In this document: positions 46,401 to 59,322 of the stretch, in pieces
How positions within the stretch are numbered: the first letter of the stretch is position 1
How the letters are laid out: the number at the start of each line of letters is the position of its first letter
Assembly: GCA_963854835.1 (NCBI GenBank)
Contig: OY978526.1
Location: forward strand, 90,489,846 to 90,553,845
Reading direction: 5' to 3'
From: Megamerina dolium
Taxonomy: Eukaryota; Arthropoda; Insecta; Diptera; Megamerinidae
DNA length: 64,000 bases
Made by a program: the position numbers and the translations under genes
Notes under the pieces: generated by a model
Databases searched by the model: none
Told to the model about the DNA's origin: nothing
Seen by the model: the letters and a program-made list of their open reading frames with translations, nothing else

Positions 46401-47824
46401 ACTTATACTCACGCATATATATTTACAAGTTCTATATACATTTTATTTATGTATTGCTCGTATGTATGCATATACAAATATTACAACAACAACAACAACT
46501 ATTTGCAGCAAGAGTGATTTAAATGTCAAAATAATATTGAAGGAAACGCAAAAAATTTATAAAAAACAATCATTAAAATGCGTAAAATTAAATACGAAAC
46601 AAATTCAATACAAATTAACCTAATTAGAAGAATAATGTTCTCTATTTTGCCTTTTTCTTTTCTTCTTCTCCCAACTGACTTTGAGATGACTATTTAAACA
46701 TTTTCATAAAATATGCAATTTAAAAAACGAAATTTTCTTAACTTAATCAAGATGATGATCAACATAATGATGGAGAAATGAATCAAAGAAATGACAAAGT
46801 AAAAAAAAAAAAAAAAAGGCAAAGGCAATCGTCAAGCCACTTCTTGAGTTAACAATAAAAGACTTAAGAAACAAACTTTATGATAATTTCGTAAAGCAAT
46901 GGGATGGGAGAAGTGCTTTGAATACCATCTCTACCATCATCAATTTACACACAAATGATATTTTCACTTTTTAAATAATCAAGAAGAAATTATGTACAAA
47001 AGCAAAATGAAAGAAAAGAAAAAATAATAATTCCAAAGAAAAAGCAAAAAAAGAAGCATTTTATTGTATGTTAAGATTTCATCGAATGATGAAACGACCG
47101 AACAAATAAATTCAACAAAGAAAGATGAACGAAAAAGAAGGCCATACACATAATCAAGAACACCAAACACCAAAAAAAAAAAACAAAATACAGACAGCTG
47201 CATCATATAGAGTCATGCTTAAGAATTTTCGTATATAAGATGGTTAATGGAGTACAAAAAAAAAAAGAGAAAAATAATAAATAAAAAATAAAAAAAAAAT
47301 AAAAAGAATCAAAAGATCACATAAACACACTTACACGCACATCTGTTGAAGAACTACGCCAAAGTAAGGCAAATTGATTCGTTTTTTTTTTTTGGTAGTG
47401 AAGTGAAATGAGAAGAATGACGGTGAGTGAATGGTGTTAGTGAGTGAGTAAGTATGTTAAAATGAAATGAAAGATATTCCCGCATTTTGACCTAATTACA
47501 TACATACAAATACACACACACACACACGGAACAATAAGACATGCGAAGAACTTAACATCAAACAACGGTATACCAATGTGAGCACAGACAATCGAAAGTT
47601 TTTGGTTACCACCTCTGCTATTGCGTTGTGCTCGGCTGAATGTGTTGATCGAAACCTAAATAAAAGCAGAATAAATCCAAAAGCCAAAAAAAAGAAGATG
47701 AACTCACACATATACAAATCACAAATATATGCCGTATGTTGTTGTTGTTGTTGTTGTATGTACTATAGAGTCGAGTAATTGGTACTAAATTAAGATTGTT
47801 CTCAATAAAGATGTAAAGAAAATG

Positions 47825-47886
47825 GAGCACATGAATGTTTGTACCCAAATTCATATACTAATTTGGGTACAAACATTCATGTGCTC
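47825..47886. repeat. Perfect inverted repeat, 27-bp arms, 8-nt loop
   Basis: The left arm 47825-47851 starts GAGCACATGAATGTTTGTAC. The right arm 47860-47886 is its exact reverse complement and the spacer is CATATACT. There is no mismatch in 27 bp, although the surrounding DNA is neutral-looking. Confidence 0.95.
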
Positions 47887-48266
47887 ATTTATATGTAAAA
47901 TATATATATTGATATACATATATTCTAGTTCATTTGTTTAATAATTTTTTTTTTTAGCAATTTTTTAGCATATTTTTAAAATTAATTTGTAGATAATACT
48001 AAAGAAACTAACTAAGCAATATTAAAGAATGCCATAAAATTTCATTTCCAATCAAATTTTAAAATTTATAGTCCCATACCAATTGTATATACTCTTGCAG
48101 TAATTATAGTATAACAACACCTACACTTTACACCCACTTCTTTTTCAAATAAGTCCTGTTATTCGACATATTTCAAACAGACCTATTTAAATATATAAAA
48201 CAACAACAAAAGTACGCACAAATATAGTACATATCAATTCAAGTATATATGTAGTCTTCTCCTTGA

Positions 48267-48267
48267 A

Positions 48268-48317
<50 letters not shown>

Positions 48318-48318
48318 A
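48267..48318. repeat. (ATC)n microsatellite
   Basis: About seventeen ATC units, continuing with interruptions to about 48345. Confidence 0.95.
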
Positions 48319-49802
48319 CATCATCACCATAATCATCATAATCTTCAAATTATACTAAGTACAACTACAACTTCACGTAGGCAGTCTAAAGCAAAAGCAA
48401 AATTCGAAAAAAAAACAATAACAGCAACAGAATTGAAAAAGCCAACAATAATAAAATCGAAACATGAAACATTCTGATTGTATATGGAAGTAGGTCAACT
48501 GTGTACGCCAAGTTGTGGCTCAGAAACATACAGCATAACACAGCACAGCACACTCGACTTAAGTGTGTGGTTTCTAAAAACATACTCGACAATCAAATGC
48601 ATATGTATATACATACATTTATACACAACAAACCGCTCCGGAATACTTAAGCATCCGCGTCCACTTGCACTTTCTTTTTCAACGAAGACACGAACACGAC
48701 GCTGTATACATACAAAAAAGCCTTTACTTTTTTCACGTCTTTATCTCCGCCACCTCCTCCATTGTCATAACATTCCACTTACTTATGTCTGTATGTATGT
48801 ACGTATGTATGCGTATATTTTATGGGAATAAATACAATATAAATATTCCTCATGTCTCTATATATATTTTTGTGACTTCGTACCCGCGAGCTGCGTCATA
48901 ATTGCGTGAGCAGTAAAAATACAAATAATCATCAGAAATAACGAAAGAAGAAAGAATGACAAAAAATAAAAACAACACAAACTCTTTCACTACTTGTTTA
49001 TATATATATATATTCTTCTTTGACTTCTCCCTCTTACTACTTAGCTTCATGTTTTAACTCTCATTTTGACTACTTTTTTTTTCTACCATAACTTATGTAT
49101 GCATCTCAGTTGTGCTTATTGCTTTTTTGTTGTTTTCTTTTGTTGCTTTTCAACAATACTTATTTCTCATTTTCAGTTAAAAGCATTCTTTTTCTACTTG
49201 TTAGCTTTCTTATTCTATGAATATGTTTATTGTCATATCAATATACACTCAACAAAAATAGTTTGCATACTTCTAGGATGATGTAAAATTAGCACAATGC
49301 CAATAGAAGTGATCAACATTTTGAGTATCAACATGTTGCTAAGCACTGTCATGTTGTAATTGCTATTGTTGCTATGTGACAAGACACATGCATGGTTTAG
49401 TTGGCGCAAATAACAACTGGCCCGTCATTAAATTAAGTTTGCACGTGTAAACGTCGACTTGCATCTTAGTTGTATCTTTGGATGCAGAGACCAAGAAATC
49501 TGTAATCTTCTGAAATCACTTGATCAACTTGTTGCCTTGATTTGCATATGTAAATACCCACTTGCAAGTCGGCTTGCCAATTTTGTAAGCTCTGCGACAT
49601 ATTACTCACTACACACAATATTAAAATGAAACCAGTTTATGTTACATAGGTCTCCTTTTATTATTATTGAATGCACGAGTACATTTTAAACGATTTTCCA
49701 CAAATGTCATTAGTAGTATTATTTTGCATCGGATAATGTGGCAACTATCTTCATGTTGAAACGTCATTATTAGGCTATTTAAATTAGACTATGGCAACTT
49801 CA

Positions 49803-49902
49803 CGTGGGTGCCGTAGCTCAGTGGTTAGTGCGTTGGCCTTCTGATCTGTAGATATCCCGCCTGAAGCATAACAAAATTTAATATCGAAAAGATTTTTCAT
49901 AC
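49803..49902 (+). mobile_element. SINE 5' fragment with deleted B box
   Basis: GGGTGCCGTAGCTCAGTGGT and TAGTGCGTTGGCCTTCTGAT match the SINE head. The sequence then jumps from GATCTGTAG to GCCTGAAGCATAACA, losing the B box, and stops after AAAAGATTTTTCATA. LINE sequence begins immediately after. Confidence 0.85.
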
Positions 49903-49904
49903 AG

Positions 49905-50345
49905 TGTACTACTCGTCCTCGTGCATAGAGAAGGTATCTTTGATGCAGCTGTGGGTAAATTCAAGCTCCAAGAGAGCAGCACCGATAACGGACTAAGGCA
50001 GATTGACTTCGTCACAGCATGAAACACACCACTATCTCCACATTCATAAGGCGACGTGGCTGTCTTTAGATCAGCGAACGAGAAAACGAACTGATGATTA
50101 ATGGAGGGCGTGCTTTCAGAGTGATGAACGTAAAATCAGTTCATGATGGCAACATCGACTAGGATCATCGTTTTGTTGGAGCCATAGCTCGAATATGTGT
50201 CGCAGATATGCCACACAGTGGAAGCTCTGGTATAAGCCTCCCCATTATCGCATATAAAGTTTTGTCCGGCGTTCTGTGTAAAAGATTGAAACCTATGCTC
50301 AACAACGTGATTGAACGAAACGTAATTGGAGAAGACCAAGGTAAG
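49905..50345 (+). mobile_element. RTE-like LINE: endonuclease end and start of RT
   Basis: Plus-strand frames give DNGLRQIDFVTA-like residues, then HIHKATWLSLDQRTRKRTD (matching IHKATW.SPD.RT.NQIDH of APE-type endonucleases). Then comes LMINGGRAFRVMNVKSVHDG with NID, a stop, and DH (the S-D-H catalytic triplet damaged by a stop). After an internal deletion, GISLPIIAYKVLSGVLCKRL and KPMLNNVIERNVIGEDQ match the first RT block. This is the 5' counterpart of the family whose 3' part is at 40528-41262, if they belong together. It is non-functional. Confidence 0.8.
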
Positions 50346-50495
50346 GCATTACCTTTACACGAGAGTGCCTGACTTTGGTGATCTTGTAAAACCCATTCGT
50401 CTTTCCAGTCACTGCTCAATTGAGAAGGACCTTCCCTCTTGTTTAATACCAGAAGAGATTTCTCACTAGATAAACTATAAACTGATAAATGTCTA

Positions 50496-51792
50496 CAGGG
50501 TTAAGCGATTGAAGTGTTACCTATTCAAGCGACCATATCTTTTTTGTGTGAAATTATTTTTTATTGATTTAAATTACAAAAATTGTGAAAATAATCAAAA
50601 TTTCAAAATTTCATTCAGTCTAACTCGATGTGGCCACCTTTTGCCTTGACTATGGCCTTCAAACGGTTCACGGAATGTAATCTTCCGGCATTTTGGCGCA
50701 TTTCCGAGCAATGGCTTTCTTCAGCGCATCTATACTGGCATATTTTTCAGTTCTCACCTTGCTCTTCAAAATTGCGCAGATAGAATAGTCCATCGGATTT
50801 GCATTTGGCGAATTCGAAAGCCATTGTGTGGACGAAATAAAATGTGGAACATGTTTTTTTAACCATTCTTGGTTAACACGAGCTTAATGAGGCGCTGCAG
50901 AGTTTTGTTGGAACGTCCATCGTCTACGACCGAAATCTTTTCATGCCCACGGCTCGAAAGCAACTTCCAAAACATATGTGCCGATAATAAGTCGCATTGA
51001 TTTTGACACCAAACTCGATGAAAACGATTGGAGAGCGTCCATTGACTGTCAAAACCTGCCCGTGCCATTACTTGAGATGGAAAATTACTTCGAGCGGCCA
51101 TTCGTAGTCTCAAATTTTCAGAAGTGAGTTCACTAAACGTAAACACGAACATTTTGAGAGTTTATGAACTGCTCAATAATGAAATTTTTTTCATCAGAGA
51201 AGACAATGTTAGGAAATTTGCCACATTCGTGCAAGCGTAACAACTCATTTGCTCTTTCGAGTCTAACTCTTTGTTGCTTTGGTGTAAGATCGTTTTGGAA
51301 CATGTGTAAGGCTTTACATTGAGCTCATTTTTGAATATGCGTCGAATGCTTCGCTGGTATATTTTCAGTTCTTTGGCCATTTGATTACTACTACGACGTG
51401 AATTTCGGTCAAGTCGAGCCTTCACTTTCCGAACCATTTCAGTTGATGTTGCTGTTTTTTTTTTTTCCACCACCATCGCGTTTTGCAATTTTTTCTGTAT
51501 TATTGTAACGATTTATGGTACTATACACAAACCTTTTATTCACTGTGAGGTGTTGGAGAGCTCACGAACAACAGCTGGTTGTGATTTTTCAGCCAAATAT
51601 AACGCAATCGCCCTATTACGTTTGAATTACATTTCGAATAACTTTTGTTCTAGAAAACTTAGACGCAAATGCTTCTGGTAGTTTGTAAACAATATAAACA
51701 GCTGTTATTGATATACATTTCAAGTAGTTGGCAATATCGGTTTGACAAATATACCTGTATATAGTTGGTAATACTTCAATCGCCTAACCCTG
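50496..51792 (-). mobile_element. DD37D (maT-type) Tc1/mariner element, full length but dead
   Basis: The left end CAGGGTTAAGCGATTGAAGT and the reverse complement of the right end CAGGGTTAGGCGATTGAAGT continue with GTTACC / ATTACC. TA flanks lie at 50494-50495 and 51793-51794. At 1297 bp it is a full-size element. The transposase on the minus strand has the spacing of 37 residues between the last two catalytic positions. Confidence 0.92.
50610..51500 (-). pseudogene. DD37D transposase, broken
   Basis: The N-terminal half (51162-51488) has VRKVKARLDRNSRRSSNQMA and KELKIYQRSIRRIFKNELNV, a helix-turn-helix. In another frame near 51160-51230 is FPNIVFSDEKNFIIEQFINS, the first catalytic Asp block, ending in a stop. 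Near 50870-50930 is WTFQQNSAAPH, a stop, then ARVNQEWLKK, where the expected Asp of QQD is Asn. SSTQWLSNSPNANPMDY follows, with the third acidic residue retained. The C-terminus (VRTEKYASIDALKKAIARK) is recognisable. There are multiple stops and one catalytic replacement. Confidence 0.87.
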
Positions 51793-51796
51793 TATA

Positions 51797-52239
51797 TTGG
51801 CATAGTTAGGTACATCAAAATCCAGCTGCTCGATCGTCGGTTCGATCATATCGAGTGAATGGAAAAACATTCTTCAACCAATAAGAAGATTTTATATTAA
51901 GAATCCACTGCAAGACGCCGACATAGAGGAAATCCCATTGTCCGGCGGAAGAAATACGCATAGGAGATCCTGTGTGCGGTTGAAAATTTTAAAAATCAAA
52001 ACTATTTTGCTTGATTGCTATTTCAATTTTCTACACATTTATTTATAGCTTACGTTACTAATTAACTATAACAACAACAACAACAAACAAAAGAAATATT
52101 TAACAAAAAGGCGAAATTTTAAAAATAAAAAACATGTAATTAAATGAAGCAACTAAATGAAGTAACTATAAATAGACCACTTTGCGCATTGACATGAGCA
52201 ATCATTGAAGCAATTAAGTAATTGATGTGATATCACAGA

Positions 52240-52277
<38 letters not shown>

Positions 52278-53815
52278 ATGAAAGACACATGTGCCCATGT
52301 GTACATTATCGTAGTATTATAAGCACCTGAAAATTTTTAAATGAATTGAAGAATTGCCGACGTAGAAAAAGCCAACATTTAATATCATAATTCAAAATTC
52401 AAAATGTGCTGTATGACAATAAAATGAAATGCCGCATTGTATTATACTTTAGTGAAATGTTGCAATGATCATTTATCAACAATCCCCAAGCATATAATCT
52501 ACAAATCACAAACTAACTGTGTATTATACATATAAGATATATCACAGACCCACAAACAACACAAAATAGTTCTTAACAATAATGAGATGCATTGCGTGTG
52601 TTAATAATTTCGCAACTTCAATTTTATGTGCGAAGAGACATACATAAGTAGAATTTTCTGCACGTAAAGATCGATGATGCTTCCTCAAACACACACACGC
52701 ACTCACCATATCTATAGCTTACATATACTTGCCTATGTATGTCGTAGGCATGCAGACGACAACGATGAGTGTCAACCTTGATGATGTTGATTTATTCATT
52801 CAGTGACAATATTTATTGTTGTATTTGTTGCTATTTGTGTGTTGTGCTTGTAGTTGATTTTTGTTGTTGTTGTTGTTGTTGTGCTTGTAATGGTGTTAAC
52901 AAATGTTGTCCGCAACAAATTGTACAACGTATGTATGTAGGATTGTGTCTACTAATCATCGTCGTCGACATCGTCATCATCATCATCATCATCCTCATCA
53001 TTATTAGCACCAACAGTAGCAATAGCAGCAGCAGCAGCAGCAATAGCAACGAGTATCGTGTCGTTTATTCGTTTGTTCGTACGTTCGTTTGTTTGTATCA
53101 GTCCTTCTAAGGTTCGTTTCTATTAAAAGATATCGACGACAATTGGGCTGCAACAATTGCAAATAGCAAAATCATTGCTTTTATATATATACACACACAA
53201 ACACACTCATACACGCTCCACACACACACACATTGTATGTATTTAATCATTGCTAATCACATATTGTAATCAAACGACAAAGAATAAAGTGATGAGACCA
53301 TAAAGATATCCTAACAATTTAGATCACTCTCGCATTTACATGGCGCCCTCTATTGTATTGTACATATGCATATGTGGTATATGGAAATTTTGTTTTTTTA
53401 TTTTTGCTTAAAGTTAATATAAGATCAGGAAGAGAAAGTACTTAATATGAATGCACATACTTACTTTCAATACAAGGTGACCAGCAGAATTCTTGAAATT
53501 CTTTTATTGCAATTTAATTGTATTTTGATATATATTTGTAGATATGTATATAATTATACACATACCTGTCTATATGCAACATGACTGGTTCTTATCATTT
53601 GCTTATTATTATTGTAATGAAATGTGTTTTGGGGTTTCTCTTTAAATGGTGTGCATTGAAATAGAATTGAATTGTGCGCTACACTTGATTATTGTGGTCT
53701 TGGCAGAAGCTCAAATATTCTCGAAAAACGTTGTTCATGAATGTTTTTGCCCATCGAAATTTCTTAAATCTAGTCTCTATGGAATTTCATTACAACTAGG
53801 CGGAATCTTCTAATA
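51797..53815. other. AT-rich spacer with microsatellites, no gene seen
   Basis: The stretch contains (GA)n at about 52250-52276, TTG units near 52863-52881, (ATC)n then (AGC)n at about 52971-53045, and CA units near 53193-53232. Confidence 0.6.
52971..53045. repeat. (ATC)n and (AGC)n microsatellites
   Basis: A compound run. Antisense frames give Met/Leu-rich low-complexity peptides. Confidence 0.9.
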
Positions 53816-53819
53816 ACTA

Positions 53820-54643
53820 CATGGTGATTTTTTAAGAGCCTTTGGAGTTGATTAAAAAAAAAACATAAAATTTAAAGAAATATATGAAATCTTTATTTGA
53901 GTCGATATAACGATCTATGTAATTCAATGTTTAAAGGTGATTTCATGTAAATTTTGACCGTGGCAGGTTCATACGCTGGGTCCAATTTTGGCATACTCTC
54001 TTCAACATATCGACCGGTATCTCATGAATAAATTCTTCAATATTGGCTTCCAGTGCGTCAACCGTTGCGGGCTTGTCGCTATAGACACTAGCCTTAACAT
54101 AGCCCACAAAAAATAATCTAAAGGTGTTAAATCGCACGATCTAGGCGGCCAATTAACCGGCCCCAAACGTGAAATAAACTGAACACCGAGCTCGCCTCTC
54201 AATTGGGCTATTGTATCGCGTATTGTACAGCCTGTGGCACTGTCTTGTTGAAACCACATGTCAGCCAAGTCCAGCTCTTCCATTTTGGGCATAAAAAGTT
54301 TGTCATCATCGCACAGTAGCGCTCGCTATAACATTCCTGCCTTCGTCCACACCAAACAGTGCATTTTTCGTGATGCATTGGCAGTTTTTGCAATGCTTCT
54401 TGCTACTCTTCACACCAAATACAGCAATTTTGATTGTTCAAGCATCCATTCAACCAGAAATGAGCTTCGTCGCTGAAAAAAATTTTCCGATAAAAAGTTT
54501 CCCATTGTGGTAGGTCATGTGGCTTCAGTTCTTGCACCAGCTGTATTTCAAAAGGTTTTACACAAAAATCCTTCCGCAAAATTTTCCACGTCGTGGAGTA
54601 ACGGCAAAACGGCAAAAAGAAAGTTGCTAAAAAAATCTCCCTG
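53820..54643 (-). mobile_element. DD41D 'rosa'-type element, 824-bp deletion derivative
   Basis: The left end CATGGTGATTTTTTAAG and the reverse complement of the right end CAGGGAGATTTTTTTAGC are flanked by TA at 53818-53819 and 54644-54645. It matches the copy at 23378-24634 through most of the coding region, but about 400 bp next to the right end is missing. The junction sits between GTCGTGGAGTAAC and GGCAAAACGGCAAAAAG. Confidence 0.9.
53940..54620 (-). pseudogene. DD41D transposase, truncated (copy B)
   Basis: Frame 54403-54615 ends with FFSDEAHFWLNGCLNNQNCC (first catalytic Asp). Frame 54208-54393 carries the QKLPMHHEKCTVWCGRRQEC block. Frame 54002-54292 has KMEELDLADMWFQQDSATGC, then FISRLGPVNWPPRSCDLTPL and DYFLW. 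There are 41 residues between the Asp of QQD and the Asp of PLD. The three frames are offset and the N-terminal DNA-binding part is deleted, so no enzyme is made, yet all three catalytic acidic residues remain. Confidence 0.87.
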
Positions 54644-54649
54644 TATTAG

Positions 54650-55775
54650 CTGGTTTCGAGTTATGTAGTAGAGCAAATTCAGAAAAAACAAATTTAAACC
54701 ACACTTTAGAAAATACTATTAAGTTGATCGTATCGGTATTTGAATCGAGGTCTTCATATTTCGCTGAATTTTAATTTGAGCTCTTTGCGTCACACAATTT
54801 CAAATTTCATACGATTTTTACCAGATGACAATTTTTGCTACGTACAATTTTATGAAAAATTAATACGAGCTAGACTGCTTTCTAAAAAATGTATGCAATC
54901 CAAGTCACAAGGTGTCAACTGTATTATCAACTACATATGTTTAAATTTGCAGCACTTATTATCGATCTAGAACGCCATCTTGGATCTCCTGCCCCGAAGT
55001 AATGTAATAGTAGTCCCGAGGCAGGTGAAGAATCCAGAAGAGGAGGAGTGAGTTTTTTAGTGGATACATCACACACGTGGGGACCATTTTTTAACCCACC
55101 TCAACGCCAAACAAAAAAAATTACCGATACACATATCACATCGATCAAGCAATTTCAATACACATTTCTGCTATTAAAGGTAAAATTAAAGTTTCGTCTA
55201 CATTTTTCAAATAGATAAAAGAAAATTTCATATAAAATACTATTCAAGAAAATATTTCAACTCACCATTCGACTATTCGCTCCACTATAAAAACAAATAT
55301 CGATAAAGCAGTTTCGTTCGATTTCATACAAAGGAAAATATCAAAAGCATCATCTTCAAGGATCACTCAAAATACCGACAATAGCATATAAAAATATTGG
55401 CTATTGCCTAAAAACTGCATATATGGATTGATTTAATTCTCTTCTAGGTGCATGCAGATATAGAAATGCAACAAAGCGACCAATATAAAGAACAACAACA
55501 ACAACAAATAAGTACAATTACTATCGTTAATTGCGCTTGCCTAGATACATATGTATTATACTCGATGTCTATGTATTTTATATATATATATATGTATATT
55601 GGTGTTTTATACATATACATTCGCTATGAACAATCGATTTATTTATTTTGAGGTTCATGATTCGTTTAATTTGTATTTTTTATTTTTTTTTTTTGGTTTT
55701 TTTTCATTCCTATAACTTTTTATTTTAATTTTCTTTGTATTTGTATTTGCGATGTGTTCATGTGCGAGAGAAATT
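54650..55775. other. Region upstream of the actin gene
   Basis: A GC-richer patch at about 54970-55110 (CCTGCCCCGAAGTAATGTAA, then GGAGGAGTGAGTTTTTTAGT and CACACGTGGGGACC) looks like retroelement 3'-end debris but was not assigned. The rest is AT-rich and could hold regulatory elements of the actin gene. No individual binding site could be proven by eye. Confidence 0.45.
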
Positions 55776-55780
55776 CTTGA

Positions 55781-55788
55781 TATAAAAG
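55781..55788 (+). promoter_or_regulatory. Probable TATA box of the actin gene
   Basis: TATAAAAG is a strong match to the core promoter element. It lies about 2.2 kb before the actin ATG, a plausible place for an Act88F-type gene with a leader intron, and is followed about 30 bp later by a pyrimidine/adenine mix suitable for initiation. No experimental start is available, so this is inference from the motif and gene architecture. Confidence 0.55.
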
Positions 55789-55811
55789 CTTACTATCTCA
55801 CACATTGTACC

Positions 55812-55896
55812 ATTTGTTGTTGAGTTAAGCCGCCAACAAGGATCCCCAGCGCAAAATTACATTCATTTAAATCCTTCTTTTCTGTTGGCTAATAAG
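55812..55896 (+). other. Putative non-coding leader exon of the actin gene
   Basis: The interval runs from about 25 bp after the TATA box to a good donor site (AATAAG|GTGTGT, junction 55896/55897). It contains no long open frame. Insect muscle actin genes of this class usually have a short untranslated first exon. Boundaries are predicted. Confidence 0.4.
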
Positions 55897-55911
55897 GTGT
55901 GTTTGTATATA

Positions 55912-55948
<37 letters not shown>

Positions 55949-56983
55949 GTATATGGATACATGTGTGTGTGTGTGTATATACAAAAAAAAAAATAATATG
56001 AATATAAAAATTTAATTTGTGAACAAAAAAGGATAATTTGTGTAAAAAAGCATAAAAAGTATAATTTAAAGAAAAATAAAATCTTTAAAATAATTAAGAA
56101 ATGATTACGAAGTGCTTAAATATATATAATATTATATATTTTCAATATTTCTCGAAGCAAAAATAATTAAAAAATTTTTTTTGAAAAGTGTAATGTGATA
56201 TTGGTACATACATATGTGATTGATTGATAACCTATTGCGTAACGTAATGTATGGCAAGAAACCTATATTAGAATATTTTGAAAATTCTAATATTGGATAT
56301 AATTTTTGAATTTATGCAACTACAACAATTACAACTTTAATCGCAAATGAATTTCAAATATTTTCAAGGAAACACGATTTAAACAAGTTTCTCAAATCAA
56401 ATTGAGTTGGCACCATCTGAAGCGCCTTAAGAACAACTGAGGATATTTAAAAAAGAAAAAGAAATAAACAGCAACAATTTCAAAATTATTTTTGTCATCA
56501 AAAACTTGTACTCATCTTAAGCGATTATTGGACTATTGCTTCTGTTTTTAGTGTTTTCACCAATCACATTATTAGAATATAGTCAAATCTATAATTTTGT
56601 AAAAAATTTGTAAATTTGCTTGGTAGTATTTTTGTTCTTTTTTTTTTTTTTTTGTTTTTTTAATTATAATAGTAGTTGCTTCGCTTAATATGCTCAAATT
56701 ATGATTTTTTTGATCATTCACTAGAAATTTTAAAAATTTAGTTATTGCATATTTTTGCACTTGGAATGAGTAAATGAATAAGTGCATCAAAAATAAAAAA
56801 AAGCACAAAGTTCTAATATTTTGTTGCATGAGGAATCACACACACACACACAATTCTGGAATGTAGCACTTATTATATTTGTGACAACATGGAATAACAG
56901 CATAAGACAATAATTCAATTTTTGAGTAAAAATGAAAACGAAAATGAAAAATTATCACAAACTCTGAATCACCCTATGTAGCT

Positions 56984-56988
<5 letters not shown>

Positions 56989-57014
<26 letters not shown>
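56989..57014. repeat. Poly-T run beside a LINE relic
   Basis: About 26 T residues next to the Jockey-like fragment. On the minus strand it is a poly-A run immediately 3' of the relic. Confidence 0.9.
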
Positions 57015-57016
57015 GA

Positions 57017-57102
57017 GTATATTATTTCCCCATAGTTGATTGCCATAAGTCCAATTAGGTTTTATAATTTTCTTATAAATCATTACTTTACTAGTACAAA
57101 TG
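57017..57102 (-). mobile_element. Jockey-like LINE relic
   Basis: Minus-strand translation gives SKVMIYKKIIKPNWTYGNQL and then WGNNIL. This matches the LLYKAILKPIWTYGIQLWG block seen in the larger Jockey fragment at 15505-16625. Only about 85 bp is recognisable, and it abuts a poly-A (minus strand) run, so it may be the end of a very short retroposed copy. Confidence 0.7.
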
Positions 57103-57490
57103 CTCTCCACATTGAATTGTTTCACGACGTATTTGGGCATAATGGTCGATCGGAGACTCTTCTTCATTTTCAAGTATTTGCTTCATTGGTCTAACTGCTT
57201 CTGAAAATTTCTTCCGATTTGATTCAGGTAAAGAAAGGTGAAAGTGAAGAAATTTTGAAATTTTGAAGTTATCGATAGCTTCAAAATAATCTTGAAAAAT
57301 AGACATTTAAATAAATTGGATTCTCAGACAAAATACTCAACAGTATAACTCCCGAACCATTGTGTATGTATAAAAAGTAGATAGAAGAGCTCATTAAACA
57401 GCTCTAAAATGCAGTTATTGTGAGAAATGCCTTTTTTGCATAAAACGGTCCTATAGCAAGAATCGCAGTATCAAGAAATGGCAAACTCTA

Positions 57491-57642
57491 CCATCTTGAT
57501 CAAAAAGTTCCCGGAATAACCACCGTGTAGCGCTTCCATCGTTCCAATTTGAGTTTTGTTGTTGAAATTCCCTCTAAATCTTAGCATCATAGCTTGACAC
57601 TTGCAAAAGGTGGTAATTCCGGGAACTTTTTGATCAAGGTGG
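57491..57642. mobile_element. 152-bp MITE with ~34-bp terminal inverted repeats
   Basis: The left end CCATCTTGATCAAAAAGTTC, continuing CCGGAATAACCACC, and the reverse complement of the right end CCACCTTGATCAAAAAGTTC, continuing CCGGAATTACCACC, match at all but two positions. TA dinucleotides flank at 57489-57490 and 57643-57644. No coding capacity. The TA target and long perfect-like ends indicate a Tc1/mariner-type non-autonomous element. It sits inside the putative actin leader intron, about 330 bp before the ATG. Confidence 0.93.
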
Positions 57643-57957
57643 TATATGTGTTATGTGTTAAATAAGAATGTCACAAACTGCAGTTTGAATAAAATCATAT
57701 AACTCCTAATAAACGTTCACCAAAAATTCGCCACTATTTTGTGAACTTCTTCAACCCCAACAAATTTTTTGTATTACTTGATTACGAATTTCACGAAAAT
57801 CGAATTCTTCATAAGCTCGACTTAAGACGTTATGCACGTTTTGTCACAAATATATTTAGTAGTAAACTATATTCTTCATTTCCTAATTTAGTCATTTATT
57901 TTATTTGTTATATTCTTTCAATTCTTCCTCCATTCAAATGCATAGATTTTCATATAA

Positions 57958-59169
<1,212 letters not shown>

Positions 59170-59322
59170 ATCTTTCACCCATGAAAGACAACAAAATGCT
59201 TTAGCAAAGAACCAAACCATAACATCATCAATCACGATCATCCATTTGTAAACCATCAATGACAGCATCAGATCGTTCAACATCACTGTAATCAAACTAA
59301 ATGAGGCAACAATGATAGCGGT

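Larger units (their letters stand above)
46401..49802. other. AT-rich spacer with microsatellites and a perfect hairpin
   Basis: No protein-like frame is present. The stretch contains poly-A runs, a CA run near 47513-47527, TTG units near 47739-47756, a long (ATC)n at 48267-48318, and the 27-bp-arm hairpin annotated separately. The frame 48478-48831 (117 codons) has mixed composition but no recognisable domain. 49260-49800 is ordinary sequence with nothing identified. Confidence 0.55.
55897..57945 (+). other. Putative leader intron of the actin gene
   Basis: The donor is GTGTGT at 55897. The acceptor is AAATGCATAG ending at 57945, preceded by a pyrimidine-rich stretch (TTCTTTCAATTCTTCC), 24 bp before the ATG. 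The intron would be 2049 bp. It carries a TA repeat (about 55916-55947), a poly-T run (56989-57014), a Jockey relic (57017-57102) and a MITE (57491-57642). Leader introns of muscle actin genes often hold enhancers. Whether this one does is not visible. Confidence 0.45.

Noticed and set aside
47825..47886. A conventional microRNA precursor
   Set aside because: The stem is perfect and short with a small loop and no bulges, unlike typical precursors; kept only as an unexplained hairpin.
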